Assembly (NCBI GenBank): GCA_905236275.1 | Contig: CAJOPI010000074.1 | Span: forward strand, 1 to 31,567 | Reading direction: 5' to 3' | DNA: 31,567 nt | From: an uncultured Lachnospiraceae bacterium | GTDB taxonomy: Bacteria > Bacillota > Clostridia > Lachnospirales > Lachnospiraceae | Shown: piece after piece, positions 22,107-31,496 of the stretch | Position numbering within the stretch: the first letter of the stretch is position 1 | How the letters are laid out: the number at the start of each line of letters is the position of its first letter | Notes under the pieces: generated by a model | Told to the model about the DNA's origin: nothing | The model's database searches: none | What the model saw: the letters and a program-made list of their open reading frames with translations, nothing else | Made by a program: the position numbers and the translations under genes

Positions 22107-23732
22107 TTACTCTGCGCTGAGCTCATCTATAATCTGTGCCGATATATCACCAAATTCAGCCTTGTACTCTTCAACAGCCTCCTCAGGTGTGATCTCACCA
22201 ACGACAGCCTGATTGATAAGTGTTGTCTTAACAGTTGTAAGATCCTCAAGATACTCGGTAAGGGTCTCACTTGATGCTGCTGCAGGAGCATCAACGCAGT
22301 TTGCAAGGAAGAACTTGTTGCCTTCTTCGATAAGCGGGTCTGTGTCTGTAAAGCCGTTTGTAAGCGGACTGATTACAAGTACCGGATCAAGATGGTTCTT
22401 CTTCCAAATGGTGTTAGGATCGTTGGGAGTCGGTCTTAAATGGAACTCGCCGTCTTCATAGTCATAATCCTGCTTCTTCTCAGGGTCATCAGGATTTGTC
22501 GTAAATGACTCTGCCTCTGTTGACCAGTGAACACCCTCGGCACCATAGGTCCAAAGTGTCTGAACCCTATCACCGTCAAGCATGGTTTCGAAAAGTGTAT
22601 CGAAGATTGCCTGCTCACGTGCATCGTTTCCGTCACCATCATCTGTTATTACCCATACAGGAGCCTCTCTGTTGAGGTATCCGCCCCATGTATCCTTGAT
22701 TTCCTGAATAGGCTCAAGCTGAACAAGTCTCTCATCTCCAAGATCGTTGTCAACATCGTTCTTAGCCATATTGTCTGTAAGGGTTCTGAGCCAGGTTCCT
22801 GCCCAGTAGGTAAATACACCTTCAGAGGTTGACTGGTCGTTTGAGAAGAACTTCTCACGTGCCTGCTTTGTTCCGGCTTCCTCTGTATCAGGATCGATCA
22901 CTCCATCCTTATATCCCTTGTTGAGTCTTGCAAGTGCATCCACTGTTGCCTGCTCTGTAAATCCGTCTACCCATGCACCGTCTTTTTCGTAGAATGAAGG
23001 ATAAGCACCCTGCCACCACTCAGGCATATAATTTATGTAAGGTGTCTCATCAACCTTCCCATAACCGGCTGCGATAACACCATAGGTCTTTCCGTCAGAA
23101 ACCTTCTTTAAGAAGTCATAATAATCATCAAAGGTCTTGATGTCTTCTGCTTTCATTCCTGCTTTATCAAGCCATGACTGCTTTATGTAGGTTACACATC
23201 CGTTTCCATAGGTCGGAGCGAATCCGTAAAGTGCTCCGTCCGAGGTTTCCATATTCTCATTTACCTCAGGATACTGAAGCCTGCTCTGGAATTCCGCATT
23301 GTCATAAGCATCCTTTAAGTTCCAGAGAAGTCCTGTTGTCTGATACTGTCTGAGCATTGTAGCTGACATGATCAGAGCATCGGGATAACCCTCATCGCCG
23401 GGAGCTCCTGTTGTAAGTGTTCTCGAAACCGTTCCCGAATAATCCGAATGGTCAAGCTGTGTGATATTGAGCTTTACCTCATGACCAAGCTTCTCTGCTA
23501 TTGCGCTCTCCCACTGTTCAACGAAAGCGTCCTGTCCGTTCTCAACAGTAGCTGTAAGTGTTCCGTCAACGATAATATTGATATTATCCAGTTCAAAATC
23601 GCCTGACTCCGTACCCTCTTCCGGTGCCTCCATCTCTCCAAGTACACCATCCGAAGACTTGCTTCCGCATCCTGCAAGAAGCGCTGTACACATACTTACA
23701 GCGAGTATCACTGATACAATTTTTCTTTTCAT
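22107..23732 (-). CDS. Extracellular sugar-binding lipoprotein of the ABC cassette
   Basis: 541 aa. The signal peptide ends in the lipobox LLAG-Cys22, so the protein is lipid-anchored outside the membrane. A Ser/Gly/Glu-rich linker (about 23-48) leads to a family 1-type solute-binding fold. The length (over 500 aa) and the pattern VEQWESAIAEKLG...LNI near the start match the LplA/YtcQ group, which serves large plant-derived oligosaccharides. The ligand cannot be read from sequence; a pectin-derived sugar would fit the pectinesterase nearby. AGGAGG at 23741-23746. It leads the operon behind a promoter overlapped by twin operators. Confidence 0.92.
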   Translation of the reverse strand: MKRKIVSVILAVSMCTALLAGCGSKSSDGVLGEMEAPEEGTESGDFELDNINIIVDGTLTATVENGQDAFVEQWESAIAEKLGHEVKLNITQLDHSDYSGTVSRTLTTGAPGDEGYPDALIMSATMLRQYQTTGLLWNLKDAYDNAEFQSRLQYPEVNENMETSDGALYGFAPTYGNGCVTYIKQSWLDKAGMKAEDIKTFDDYYDFLKKVSDGKTYGVIAAGYGKVDETPYINYMPEWWQGAYPSFYEKDGAWVDGFTEQATVDALARLNKGYKDGVIDPDTEEAGTKQAREKFFSNDQSTSEGVFTYWAGTWLRTLTDNMAKNDVDNDLGDERLVQLEPIQEIKDTWGGYLNREAPVWVITDDGDGNDAREQAIFDTLFETMLDGDRVQTLWTYGAEGVHWSTEAESFTTNPDDPEKKQDYDYEDGEFHLRPTPNDPNTIWKKNHLDPVLVISPLTNGFTDTDPLIEEGNKFFLANCVDAPAAASSETLTEYLEDLTTVKTTLINQAVVGEITPEEAVEEYKAEFGDISAQIIDELSAE

Positions 23733-23813
23733 CTCATTACCCTCCTAACAACATATATCCGATTAATACATAAATCTTTTTATTATAATCGAAAACTGAT
23801 TTCCTTTCAGTTT

Positions 23814-23861
23814 TGTATTACGTTAAATACAAAATACAACTAATGTATTGATAATAATACA
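23814..23861. promoter_or_regulatory. Twin operators TGTATT-N6-AATACA at the sugar-transporter promoter
   Basis: Two perfect inverted repeats share the consensus TGTATTNNNNNNAATACA: 23814-23831 (extended to 9-bp arms TTTTGTATT/AATACAAAA at 23811-23834) and 23844-23861 (7-bp arms at 23843-23862). Their centres are exactly 30 bases apart, about three helical turns. The second overlaps the predicted -10 box and the first lies just downstream of the start, a typical repressor layout. The regulator gene is not in the window. Confidence 0.65.
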
Positions 23862-23880
23862 TCTTTTTATATGATTTCAA
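23851..23880 (-). promoter_or_regulatory. Predicted promoter of the sugar ABC operon
   Basis: On the minus strand, TTGAAA (23875-23880), 18 bases, then TATTAT (23851-23856). The start near 23844 gives a leader of about 110 bases. The rest of the 332-base gap to spoVG holds only the operators, an AAAACTG/CAGTTTT hairpin in the leader (about 23791-23814) and the spoVG terminator. Confidence 0.55.
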
Positions 23881-24000
23881 GTCCTTTTTACTGTTTTTTT
23901 GTCATCTCTATAAATATTAACCAAATCAGAGCAAATAAACCTTTGTTTATAGTATATATTTCATAGTTTTCCTGTTAAATTCTTGTCAATTATGTCAAAA

Positions 24001-24041
24001 CACAACAAAAAGCCTCCGGCATATTTTCGCCGGAGGCTTTT
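24001..24041 (-). terminator. Terminator of the glgC-glgD-spoVG operon
   Basis: 13-bp perfect stem (24008-24020 with 24029-24041, core AGCCTCCGGC), an 8-base loop, followed on the minus strand by TTTTTGTT. Confidence 0.9.
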
Positions 24042-24064
24042 CATGTCAGATATTCTGTTAGACC

Positions 24065-24364
24065 TTAAACCTGTGCTTCAAGAACCTGTTCAGCTTCTTC
24101 CATAGGTTCTTCAAGTGACAGCTTGTATTTCTCCAGGATAAGATCCTGCATCTTCGAACGTGTCTCTGTATTTATGGGATGTGCAATGTCGCGGAATACT
24201 CCGTCTGATGCCTTACGGCTGGGCATTGCGATAAAAAGCCCCTTATCACCCTCGATAACCTTGATGTCATGCACTACGAATACATCATCAAGCGTTATTG
24301 ATACAAGTGCTCTCATTTTTCCTGTGTTTGTGAGTCTTCTGACTCTTACGTCTGTAATCTCCAT
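24065..24364 (-). CDS. spoVG: SpoVG family regulatory protein
   Basis: 99 aa. The start [11 protein letters not shown]...[25 protein letters not shown] and the block [24 protein letters not shown] are diagnostic of SpoVG. SpoVG is a small DNA- and RNA-binding protein that affects septation, sporulation and virulence gene expression in Firmicutes. GGGGAAAGG lies before the ATG. It begins only 24 bases after the glgD stop with no terminator between, so it is probably co-transcribed with glgCD or has a promoter inside glgD. Confidence 0.97.
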   Translation of the reverse strand: MEITDVRVRRLTNTGKMRALVSITLDDVFVVHDIKVIEGDKGLFIAMPSRKASDGVFRDIAHPINTETRSKMQDLILEKYKLSLEEPMEEAEQVLEAQV

Positions 24365-24388
24365 TTTCCTTTCCCCTTTTCCCCGTTT

Positions 24389-25507
24389 TTATAATACATA
24401 TCTGTCATTTTTCTCTATCACGACCTGAATGCCGTCTTCGCCCTTATAATAGGAGTTTGCGCGGATAGTACCATGCGACTCGACGATACAGTTTTCTATA
24501 TGCGAATTGTCGCCTATATAAACATCATTCAGTATGATCGAGTTCTTTATGACGCAATTGTTTCCGACGAATACCTTCTTAAAGAGAATCGAATCCTCGA
24601 CTGCGCCGTTAATTATGCATCCCGATGACACAAGGCTGTTTGATACGTCCGAGCCCATATTGTACTTTGCAGGCGGAAGATCGCTTACCTTGGAATAAAT
24701 ATCCGGATACTGCCTGAAGAAATAATTTCTTACATCAGCCTTCAGGAAATCCATGCTGGTCTGGAAATAATCCTTGACCGTTGCGATATTCCTCCAATAT
24801 TCATTCATCTTGTATGCAAAAATTCTCTTCTGACTTCTGTAACGGATTATGATATCACTTACAAAATCGTGCCTGTCTTCTTCCGCACATTTTTCTATAA
24901 GCTCAATGAGCTGACGGCGGCGGATAATATAAATTCCGCAGGAAACAACGCTTGTCTTTGCCATTATCGGCTTCTCTTCAAAGTCGGTTATACGGCATTC
25001 CTCGTTCATCCTTACCACGCCAAAACGGTCGATATTCTCGGCAGGTTCCATTTCCTTGCAGACAACCGTTATATCAGCCTTTCTCTCGATATGGAATTCA
25101 AGTACCTTATTGTAATCAAGCTTGTAGATCCCGTCTCCGGAAGCAATTATAACATAAGGTTCATGACTGTCCTTAAGGAAGGAAAGATTCTGATAGATCG
25201 CATCAGCAGTTCCGCGATACCAGAGATTATTTTCCTGCGTTATCGAGGGCGTGAATACATAAAGTCCACCCTGTTTACGTCCGAAATCCCACCATTTCGA
25301 GGAACTCAGATGCTGGTTCAGGCTTCGCGCATTGTACTGGGTAAATACAGCCACCTTCTGTACATGCGAGTTTGACATATTACTTAAAGCGAAATCAATG
25401 CTTCGGTAGCTTCCGGCGAAAGGCATTGCGGCTATTGCACGTTTTCTTGAGAGCTCCTTCATCCTGTGATTGTTTCCGCCTGCGAGTATAATTCCGATTG
25501 CCCTCAT
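24389..25507 (-). CDS. glgD: Glycogen biosynthesis protein GlgD (ADP-glucose pyrophosphorylase-like subunit)
   Basis: 372 aa. Homologous to GlgC, but the nucleotide-binding loop is changed: [22 protein letters not shown] in place of the GGxGxRL...xxKPAV motif. GlgD proteins are regulatory subunits that increase activity of the GlgC/GlgD heterotetramer. The rest has the pyrophosphorylase fold ([40 protein letters not shown]) and a C-terminal left-handed beta-helix with hexapeptide-like repeats from about 290. Its ATG overlaps the glgC stop by 4 bases (ATGA), with AGGTGAT as ribosome-binding site inside glgC. Confidence 0.95.
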   Translation of the reverse strand: MRAIGIILAGGNNHRMKELSRKRAIAAMPFAGSYRSIDFALSNMSNSHVQKVAVFTQYNARSLNQHLSSSKWWDFGRKQGGLYVFTPSITQENNLWYRGTADAIYQNLSFLKDSHEPYVIIASGDGIYKLDYNKVLEFHIERKADITVVCKEMEPAENIDRFGVVRMNEECRITDFEEKPIMAKTSVVSCGIYIIRRRQLIELIEKCAEEDRHDFVSDIIIRYRSQKRIFAYKMNEYWRNIATVKDYFQTSMDFLKADVRNYFFRQYPDIYSKVSDLPPAKYNMGSDVSNSLVSSGCIINGAVEDSILFKKVFVGNNCVIKNSIILNDVYIGDNSHIENCIVESHGTIRANSYYKGEDGIQVVIEKNDRYVL

Positions 25508-26778
25508 CGTTTATCACCTGCCTTAATCAATGTTCTGCCGGAAGGAAGTACTCCATTCTCGAATTCCTCAGCTTCGAAACTTCCAACCAGAACACTATTT
25601 TTTCCGACAGTAATTCCATCAGGAATATTCGAAGTCTCACCGATAGTTACAATACCATGATTATAAATCTGCGGCTTTGTGTCATTTTCAACCTCTTCGC
25701 CCACACCGAGCTTTACATTGTTTCCGATGGTAACATTTTCAGCTATGATTGCCTTATCAAGCTCGCAGCCATCACCGATAGTTGTATTGTTCATAACTAT
25801 CGAATCACGCACGACTGCGCCCTTGCCTATTGTTACCCCGTAACCAATAACCGAATTCTTTACCTCACCGTAGATTTCAGAGCCCTCTCCGATTATACTC
25901 TTTTCAATCTTCGAGCCCTTCGCAATATACTGCGGCGGCAGACTTTCCGACTTCGTGAATATCCTCCAATATTCTTCATAAAGATTGAACTCAGGAATAA
26001 TGTCTATGAGCTCCATATTGGCTTCCCAATAGGAATTCAGCGTTCCAACGTCCTTCCAGTAACCGTTGAACTCATATGCGAACATTCTCTCCTTTTTCTC
26101 ATGAAGATAAGGAATAACATGTTTTCCGAAATCAAGCTCGCTCTCGTCCTTGTTGGCGATAAGTGCTTCTCTCAGTACTTCCCATGAGAATATATAAATT
26201 CCCATCGAAGCGAGATTGCTTCTCGGTTTTGCAGGTTTTTCCTCGAAAGCGGTAATACGACGTTCATTGTCCGTTACCACGATTCCGAATCTGCTTGCTT
26301 CCTCGATCGGCACAGGCATCGAAGCGATAGTCACCGCTGCATTGTTCTGCTTGTGGAAGTCCAGCATTACTTCGTAGTCCATCTTGTAAATATGGTCTCC
26401 GGAAAGTATCAGAACATAGTCCGGATTATAGGACTCCATATATTCCAGGTTCTGATAAATAGCATTAGCAGTGCCGGTGTACCATTCGCTGTTGCTGCTC
26501 TTCTCGTAAGGAGGCAGGACTGTCACACCGCCGATATTGCGGTCTAAGTCCCACGGAATTCCTATTCCGATGTGAGTATTCAGTTTCAGCGGCTGATATT
26601 GCGTCAGTACGCCAACTGTATCGACTCCCGAATTGATACAGTTGCTCAAAGGAAAATCTATTATACGATATTTCCCTCCGAACGATACGGCCGGTTTTGC
26701 CATGTGGGTCGTCAGAACGCCAAGTCTGCTTCCCTGTCCGCCGGCAAGCAGCATGGCGATCATCTCTTTTTTAATCAT
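25504..26778 (-). CDS. glgC: Glucose-1-phosphate adenylyltransferase GlgC
   Basis: 424 aa from ATG at 26778, chosen because GAGGTG (26785-26790) lies 6-8 bases upstream; the frame remains open upstream to 26862 without a better start. It makes ADP-glucose from glucose-1-phosphate and ATP, the first committed step of glycogen synthesis. The intact nucleotide loop [21 protein letters not shown] is followed by [24 protein letters not shown], the sugar-binding [10 protein letters not shown] and AFEEKP. A C-terminal left-handed beta-helix is visible from about residue 330. First gene of glgC-glgD-spoVG. Confidence 0.96.
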   Translation of the reverse strand: MIKKEMIAMLLAGGQGSRLGVLTTHMAKPAVSFGGKYRIIDFPLSNCINSGVDTVGVLTQYQPLKLNTHIGIGIPWDLDRNIGGVTVLPPYEKSSNSEWYTGTANAIYQNLEYMESYNPDYVLILSGDHIYKMDYEVMLDFHKQNNAAVTIASMPVPIEEASRFGIVVTDNERRITAFEEKPAKPRSNLASMGIYIFSWEVLREALIANKDESELDFGKHVIPYLHEKKERMFAYEFNGYWKDVGTLNSYWEANMELIDIIPEFNLYEEYWRIFTKSESLPPQYIAKGSKIEKSIIGEGSEIYGEVKNSVIGYGVTIGKGAVVRDSIVMNNTTIGDGCELDKAIIAENVTIGNNVKLGVGEEVENDTKPQIYNHGIVTIGETSNIPDGITVGKNSVLVGSFEAEEFENGVLPSGRTLIKAGDKR

Positions 26779-26822
26779 TCGCATCACCTCATAAAAGTTT
26801 TTTTGAGCCGTTAACCCCCTTC

Positions 26823-26847
26823 TTTGTATATATTCAATATATACAAA
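26823..26847. promoter_or_regulatory. Large perfect palindrome at the glgC transcription start
   Basis: 12-bp perfect arms (TTTGTATATATT and AATATATACAAA) around a single central C, starting 4 bases downstream of the -10 box. A palindrome covering the start site is a classic repressor operator. The TTGTATA half-site recalls GntR-family operators such as that of TreR, but identity is unproven. As RNA it would also form a weak AU hairpin. Confidence 0.55.
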
Positions 26848-26850
26848 ATT

Positions 26851-26878
26851 ATTATAACACATGTTATCAGTAAACCAA
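26851..26878 (-). promoter_or_regulatory. Predicted glgC promoter
   Basis: On the minus strand, TATAAT at 26851-26856 with TTGGTT at 26873-26878 (16-base spacer). The start near 26844 would lie inside the palindrome at 26823-26847. Confidence 0.5.
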
Positions 26879-26930
26879 ACAATTTTTACAAGGATTATGG
26901 ATAAAAATTGTACGTTTTTATAAGTTGAAG

Positions 26931-26966
26931 AAGAGCCTCGGCATCATTCATCTGCCGGGGCTCTTT
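26931..26966 (-). terminator. Terminator of the pectinesterase gene (imperfect)
   Basis: Stem AGAGCC-x-CGGCA paired with TGCCG-x-GGCTCT around a 9-base loop. On the minus strand the single internal pair is a C-A mismatch, and the downstream tract is TCTTCTTC, so it is probably leaky toward glgC. Confidence 0.6.
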
Positions 26967-26970
26967 TTCA

Positions 26971-29900
26971 TCAGTTGATACTGATATTCGTTCCTTTGAA
27001 GTTTCTAAGGAAATTGTAGGTTCCGTCACTGTTCCTTGTAAAATCGCTGCCTGTGAGGGTTTTGATCCTGCTTTTACCGCTTACGAGCGTGCCGTTTTTA
27101 TACTTCGGCATCTTAAAACGTATTTTGCCATTTTTAAGGCTAAAACTGTATCCGCTGTAAATACTGTCTCCGGCAATAACCTTTGCAACATCCACAGGCT
27201 CGATCTCATACTCCAGAGCCGAGCTGTTTCTCAGAACCTTTTCAGCTGCCTTTGCAATTGACTTTGCACTCCTGTCTTTTGCCGCAAGCTTTACAACGAT
27301 TCTCGGAGCCTTTCCTGACTTGCCCTGATAGCTCGAATCATCCTTAAGGAAGGCGTTTTTGTTGTCAGTAAACTTAACCCTCTTAACGACAACACCCGGA
27401 GCTATCTCAGCATTTTTGACAAGATTTCCATCCTCATAAATCACAGTTCCGTTCAGAGCAACGACTGTAGGAACGGTCGCGCCGTTTCTGTAAGCCATTC
27501 CATCATAGAAATTGACATTAAGTGCAAGGCTTCCGGCAGCAAGGTTTTCACTTACCATATAGCCGTTAACCGCATTGTTTACGATGGTCACGCCATCAAG
27601 AACCGCACCATCCTCAAGACAGCTTCTGCCATTGTAGCTTACGCTGTTTTTGCTTGTCGAATCCTCATCCTTGGAATCGTCTTCCACAGGCTCTTCGGTT
27701 GCCTCACCGGATTCAGAGCTTTCAGATGACTCCCCGCTCTCTTCAGAAGGTGTTGTGCTTCTTTCGTAAGACACCTTAACGCTTACAAGTCCTTCAGAAC
27801 CCTCTGTGCTAGTGAAGAGTCCGTTTTCAGCCGAAGCTACGATTCCTTCCTTTTCCTCAACATAGCTCCATTTAACCTTGTCAGAGATATCGTTTCCGTC
27901 AATGTCTGTCACACTTAGCTTTACGGTATTTCCACCAACAAGCTTCTTAACTGCCACAGGCTCAAGGAAAATATTCCCCTCCGAGATATCCTCTGCTGCT
28001 CCGAATTCTTTCTCATAGCTGCTTAAATCCCACTTTTCAGAAGCAGTTTCGTATCTTTCATCAGTCTTGTCAAATCCGCGGTTGAGGATTACAAAACGTC
28101 CGTTGTATTCGCGGTTTACCACGCGTTCGGTAAACTCTCCGCACTTATCAAGTCGTTTGGAAGTATCAACAAGCTCGCCGTTCATTGTGTTATTATAATC
28201 TTTATAACCGATTGCAAGGTCATCTGCGGCATCAGTCACGTATTCATTGGGCGCCGAGCCGTAAAGGGCAGTGTTCAGGCTTCCTTCGCCGCTGAAGCTG
28301 TTGTTGATGATCGAAGCCTGTGTGTCACTTCCTGAATTTCTCGCAAAGGAAGCTGTCATTCCCGCAGGAATCTCGACCTCGGAGTTCAGAAGCACGAATC
28401 CCTTATTTGCCTCCTGATCCGTATAGGTCCTGCTTGCAAATATATATGATTGGCTCTTCTCATCAGCCACACATTTTAATTTACAATTTTCAAAAAGCGC
28501 GGTATCAGCGTAGCCCCAGATATAGTCCACATCACCTTCGATATAGTCATTATAGAACCATGCCCTTGTACCCTTCTTTCCTATATAAAGAGTATCCTGA
28601 TGGCTTATGAAGGATGAATTATAGGCAATCAGTTTTCCTGACGAATCAAAGGAAAGTGTCTCAGCCTGAGTCGAACCGTCGTCGCCGTCTTCCGTTCTGC
28701 TGTAGCTGTTGTCGAAGGACATATCCTTAATGGTCATGTCGCCGGTTCCCTGTACAAGGAAGGTTGCCCTTGAACGCGCACCGCCCGAACCGTAATCATC
28801 TACATTCTTCCAGTCTACCCTGACCTTATCGCCAAGCTCTCCATCCGCACCATCAAGGGTTATATCGGCAGCACCGCTGTAGAAAAGCCTTTCATGATAA
28901 GTTCCTTCTGCTACGTTGATTGCCCATTCTCCTGCAGCTTCCGACTTTCTCAGGAAATTAAGAGCTCCGTTGATCGTGTAGAAATCTCCTGAACCATCAT
29001 GGTTGACATCTATTGTTCCGTCATTTATCTCCTGAACATCACTTGTTCCGAAGGTGAAGGTTGTTTTGTCATTAACAGAGCTTACACTCTTTCCGTTAAT
29101 TTTACCCGATACAAGACCTTCATCGAGTGTTACATAATATTTCGTTCCGTTTTCAAGAATCGGATAACCATTTTCATCATTATGGGGAGTGATGACGAGC
29201 GTATTTCCCTCTACCGCGATCAGGTTATCTTTAACAGCAATCTTTCCGATTACACCGGTGGTTGAACTCGATCCTGTGTAATAGGTTGCCTCTGCCGCAC
29301 TTTCGCCCTCATTGGCATAAACTGTATCCACTTCCTGACCTGTGGACGCATTGTAAATATGTGCTGCAAGATTCGAGGATTTTGCAAGTTCAGGCTCCCC
29401 ATCGAATTCAAGTGCTATATATGCATCTGCAACACCCTCTGCTGAAGCTGTAAGAATCTCATCACCGGTTGATGCAGCGGATATTTCATCATCGATCGAT
29501 GATGTAGTTATTTCATCTTCAGAACTATCTGCCGCCTCTATTTTGATGGTACGCACAGCCAGTTCATTTGAAGCCCCGATATATATATCAGTATTGTCCG
29601 CATCTATTTCCTTCGAATAAGTATAGGTGTCCTTCGCAGCAGTATTATAAGTCTCTGTCGTTCCATCCGCTCCGACTGTCACCTCGAGGTCACGTGAACT
29701 TCCTCCCGTATTCTTAAATTCAATCTCCAGCCTGACCTTACCGCTAACGCCCGATATCTTAAGGGCATCTCTCTTAATCTTCAGACCATCGTTTGCCTTA
29801 TAGGCAAACGCCGGATTACCGCTTTTCGAATTTCCTACATCAGTTCCTTCTGCAGAAAGCGTAAGTTCAAGATTGCCGCTTGCACCCTTCAGTATGATAT

Positions 29901-31197
29901 CTTCAGTAATTGTTCCGCTCAGACCTGTTACTTCCGATTCATTAAGAATATCCCAGATATCTGTTGTTACAGCTTCTGCCTCTTCTGTTGATTCTTCGGA
30001 AGACTCCTCACTCGATTCCTCAGTGGATTCTTCGGTCTCTTCACTCGTAGTTTCCGTAGATTCTTCACTTGCTTCTTCTGTCGGAGTTTCTGTCGGCTCA
30101 TCACTTGCCTCTTCTGTCGGAGTTTCTGTCGGCTCCTCACTTGCCTCTTCTGTTGATTCCTTTTCGTTTTCCGACTGTGACTCTTCCGAAGAATTATAGT
30201 CATAGCTTATTCCGTCGCCGGTCTCTACGGTTATCGAGGTTACATATACATCCGATGAGCCAAATACAAGCTGTGCATAGCTGTCTGCAAATTCCTTTAC
30301 GCTTCCGTCACCTGTGCTGATGTCAGACGGGGAAACCTGCATATCAGCCGCTTTTACAGCTTGTGTTTCCATATCAAAGCCAACTATATAAGCGCACTCC
30401 TCCGCATCCCATTTAACCTTCCTGCCATCAGCAAGAAGACCTTCTATGGCAAGGCTTCCGTCATCTTCTGTCGCAACTGCTGAAGGAGCCTGGTAAAGCT
30501 TAACAGTAATCTTAGCGTCTTCCGATGCCGGAATACTTAGTATGGTATTTCTGATCTGCATTCCCTTAGCAGCTCCGGCTTTCATCCCGCATTTTCCGCT
30601 CTTGCCGTTTTCGCCGTTTCTCGTCGCTGTATCAATTACCATTCCGTTAAAAGCACCGACTTTACCGCTCTGGGTATCCGTATGGACAAGTACGCCCGCA
30701 ACAGTAGAATTCCACTCGGATTTTGCGCCCTCAACAGTTATGCTTTCTGTCGTTGCCTCCACACCATCGTTCGTCTTTGCCGTAATGGTCGCTGTTCCGT
30801 TCTTCAGTCCATAGAACTGAACACTGTCGGCATTTTCCGTCGTTATGCTGTCAACAAATGCATTGTTTACACTGTCGTAGAACTGAATTACCGAACTGTC
30901 ACTGCTGCTCCAGCTTATCGTACTGTCAGTAACCTCCTCGCCTGATGATGAATTAAGCCTGGCAGTAACCGTTCCGAGACCATACCTGTTGATATCCGTA
31001 TCCGCCTCCAGCGAAACAGACTCTGTCCCAACGACCTTCGAAAGAACTTCAATGTAAGCCTCATCAGTGTAGCTTACAGAGTTCTCATTTCCTGCTGCTG
31101 TCTCCGCACTTGCCATTTCAGGAACGGCAGCTGCCACCACCGCTACAGAAAGAGCTGCTGCAAAGATGCGTTTACGAACTAATTCGATTCTCTTCAT
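26971..31197 (-). CDS. Very large secreted multidomain pectinesterase (CE8)
   Basis: 1408 aa; a signal peptide (1 to about 31, cut after ASA). Removes methyl esters from pectin outside the cell. Order: a bacterial Ig-like domain (about 40-160), a beta-sandwich (about 165-330), a Ser/Glu/Thr linker (about 337-410), a second similar beta-sandwich (about 412-550), an Ig-like domain (about 590-725), the CE8 beta-helix (about 731-1010), another Ig-like stretch, a second Ser/Glu linker (about 1143-1175) and C-terminal repeats. CE8 catalytic residues are readable: Gln844 (QAETL), Gln867-Asp868 (HQDTLY), Asp891 (VDYIWG) and Arg923. Typical single-domain pectinesterases have only 300-400 aa. No LPXTG motif or surface-layer domain is recognised, so retention must be indirect. 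Conserved motifs vary slightly (DYIWG for DFIFG). Confidence 0.9.
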   Translation of the reverse strand: MKRIELVRKRIFAAALSVAVVAAAVPEMASAETAAGNENSVSYTDEAYIEVLSKVVGTESVSLEADTDINRYGLGTVTARLNSSSGEEVTDSTISWSSSDSSVIQFYDSVNNAFVDSITTENADSVQFYGLKNGTATITAKTNDGVEATTESITVEGAKSEWNSTVAGVLVHTDTQSGKVGAFNGMVIDTATRNGENGKSGKCGMKAGAAKGMQIRNTILSIPASEDAKITVKLYQAPSAVATEDDGSLAIEGLLADGRKVKWDAEECAYIVGFDMETQAVKAADMQVSPSDISTGDGSVKEFADSYAQLVFGSSDVYVTSITVETGDGISYDYNSSEESQSENEKESTEEASEEPTETPTEEASDEPTETPTEEASEESTETTSEETEESTEESSEESSEESTEEAEAVTTDIWDILNESEVTGLSGTITEDIILKGASGNLELTLSAEGTDVGNSKSGNPAFAYKANDGLKIKRDALKISGVSGKVRLEIEFKNTGGSSRDLEVTVGADGTTETYNTAAKDTYTYSKEIDADNTDIYIGASNELAVRTIKIEAADSSEDEITTSSIDDEISAASTGDEILTASAEGVADAYIALEFDGEPELAKSSNLAAHIYNASTGQEVDTVYANEGESAAEATYYTGSSSTTGVIGKIAVKDNLIAVEGNTLVITPHNDENGYPILENGTKYYVTLDEGLVSGKINGKSVSSVNDKTTFTFGTSDVQEINDGTIDVNHDGSGDFYTINGALNFLRKSEAAGEWAINVAEGTYHERLFYSGAADITLDGADGELGDKVRVDWKNVDDYGSGGARSRATFLVQGTGDMTIKDMSFDNSYSRTEDGDDGSTQAETLSFDSSGKLIAYNSSFISHQDTLYIGKKGTRAWFYNDYIEGDVDYIWGYADTALFENCKLKCVADEKSQSYIFASRTYTDQEANKGFVLLNSEVEIPAGMTASFARNSGSDTQASIINNSFSGEGSLNTALYGSAPNEYVTDAADDLAIGYKDYNNTMNGELVDTSKRLDKCGEFTERVVNREYNGRFVILNRGFDKTDERYETASEKWDLSSYEKEFGAAEDISEGNIFLEPVAVKKLVGGNTVKLSVTDIDGNDISDKVKWSYVEEKEGIVASAENGLFTSTEGSEGLVSVKVSYERSTTPSEESGESSESSESGEATEEPVEDDSKDEDSTSKNSVSYNGRSCLEDGAVLDGVTIVNNAVNGYMVSENLAAGSLALNVNFYDGMAYRNGATVPTVVALNGTVIYEDGNLVKNAEIAPGVVVKRVKFTDNKNAFLKDDSSYQGKSGKAPRIVVKLAAKDRSAKSIAKAAEKVLRNSSALEYEIEPVDVAKVIAGDSIYSGYSFSLKNGKIRFKMPKYKNGTLVSGKSRIKTLTGSDFTRNSDGTYNFLRNFKGTNISIN
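30068..30139. repeat. Two tandem 36-bp repeats in the pectinesterase linker
   Basis: Two direct copies of a 36-bp unit (30068-30103, 30104-30139), nearly identical and followed by a partial third. They encode the 12-residue unit EASDEPTETPTE. The length is a multiple of three, so copy-number changes would keep the frame. They belong to the flexible Ser/Glu/Thr linker. Confidence 0.85.
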
Positions 31198-31263
31198 AGC
31201 TTAACTACGCTCCCATATTAAGATTTTTGTTCCGCAGAAATAATACTGTTTTTTTGTTCTGTT

Positions 31264-31293
31264 ATTATCCCCACTACAGATTTTCTATTTCAA
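31264..31293 (-). promoter_or_regulatory. Predicted pectinesterase promoter
   Basis: On the minus strand, TTGAAA (31288-31293), 18 bases, then GATAAT (31264-31269). The start near 31257 leaves about 60 bases of leader; GGGAG lies 12 bases before the ATG. The remainder of 31294-31496 shows no gene. Confidence 0.5.
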
Positions 31294-31496
31294 AATCACA
31301 ATATATTTCTCCGGTATATACCCCGTACCAAAACAGTCGAAAGCTCGTGTTTCAGCTGCTCTGCGTACTCTTCTGATTTCTGCTTAAATTTTAATACCTG
31401 TCAAATTGTATGTCAATTAGTGCAAAGAAGGTTGTAAAAATACAATCGGTTCCAAAAGCTTCGGACAATTTTTCAGTATTTTGAAAGAACATTTTC

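Noticed and set aside
23960..23989. Second promoter for the sugar ABC operon (TTGACA-18-TATGAA)
   Set aside because: The -35 box is good but the -10 match is poor and the leader would exceed 200 bases; the promoter at 23851-23880 fits the operators better.
24869..25375. 168-codon open frame on the plus strand
   Set aside because: Antisense shadow of glgD, whose conserved motifs are intact; no own signals.
25498..26187. 229-codon open frame on the plus strand
   Set aside because: It lies wholly antisense to glgC and the start of glgD, has no Shine-Dalgarno and no recognisable domain; glgC shows clear family motifs across the same bases.
30068..30139. Direct repeats of 36 bp, the length of many CRISPR repeats
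   Set aside because: The copies are contiguous without spacers and encode a Ser/Glu/Thr linker in frame within the pectinesterase.
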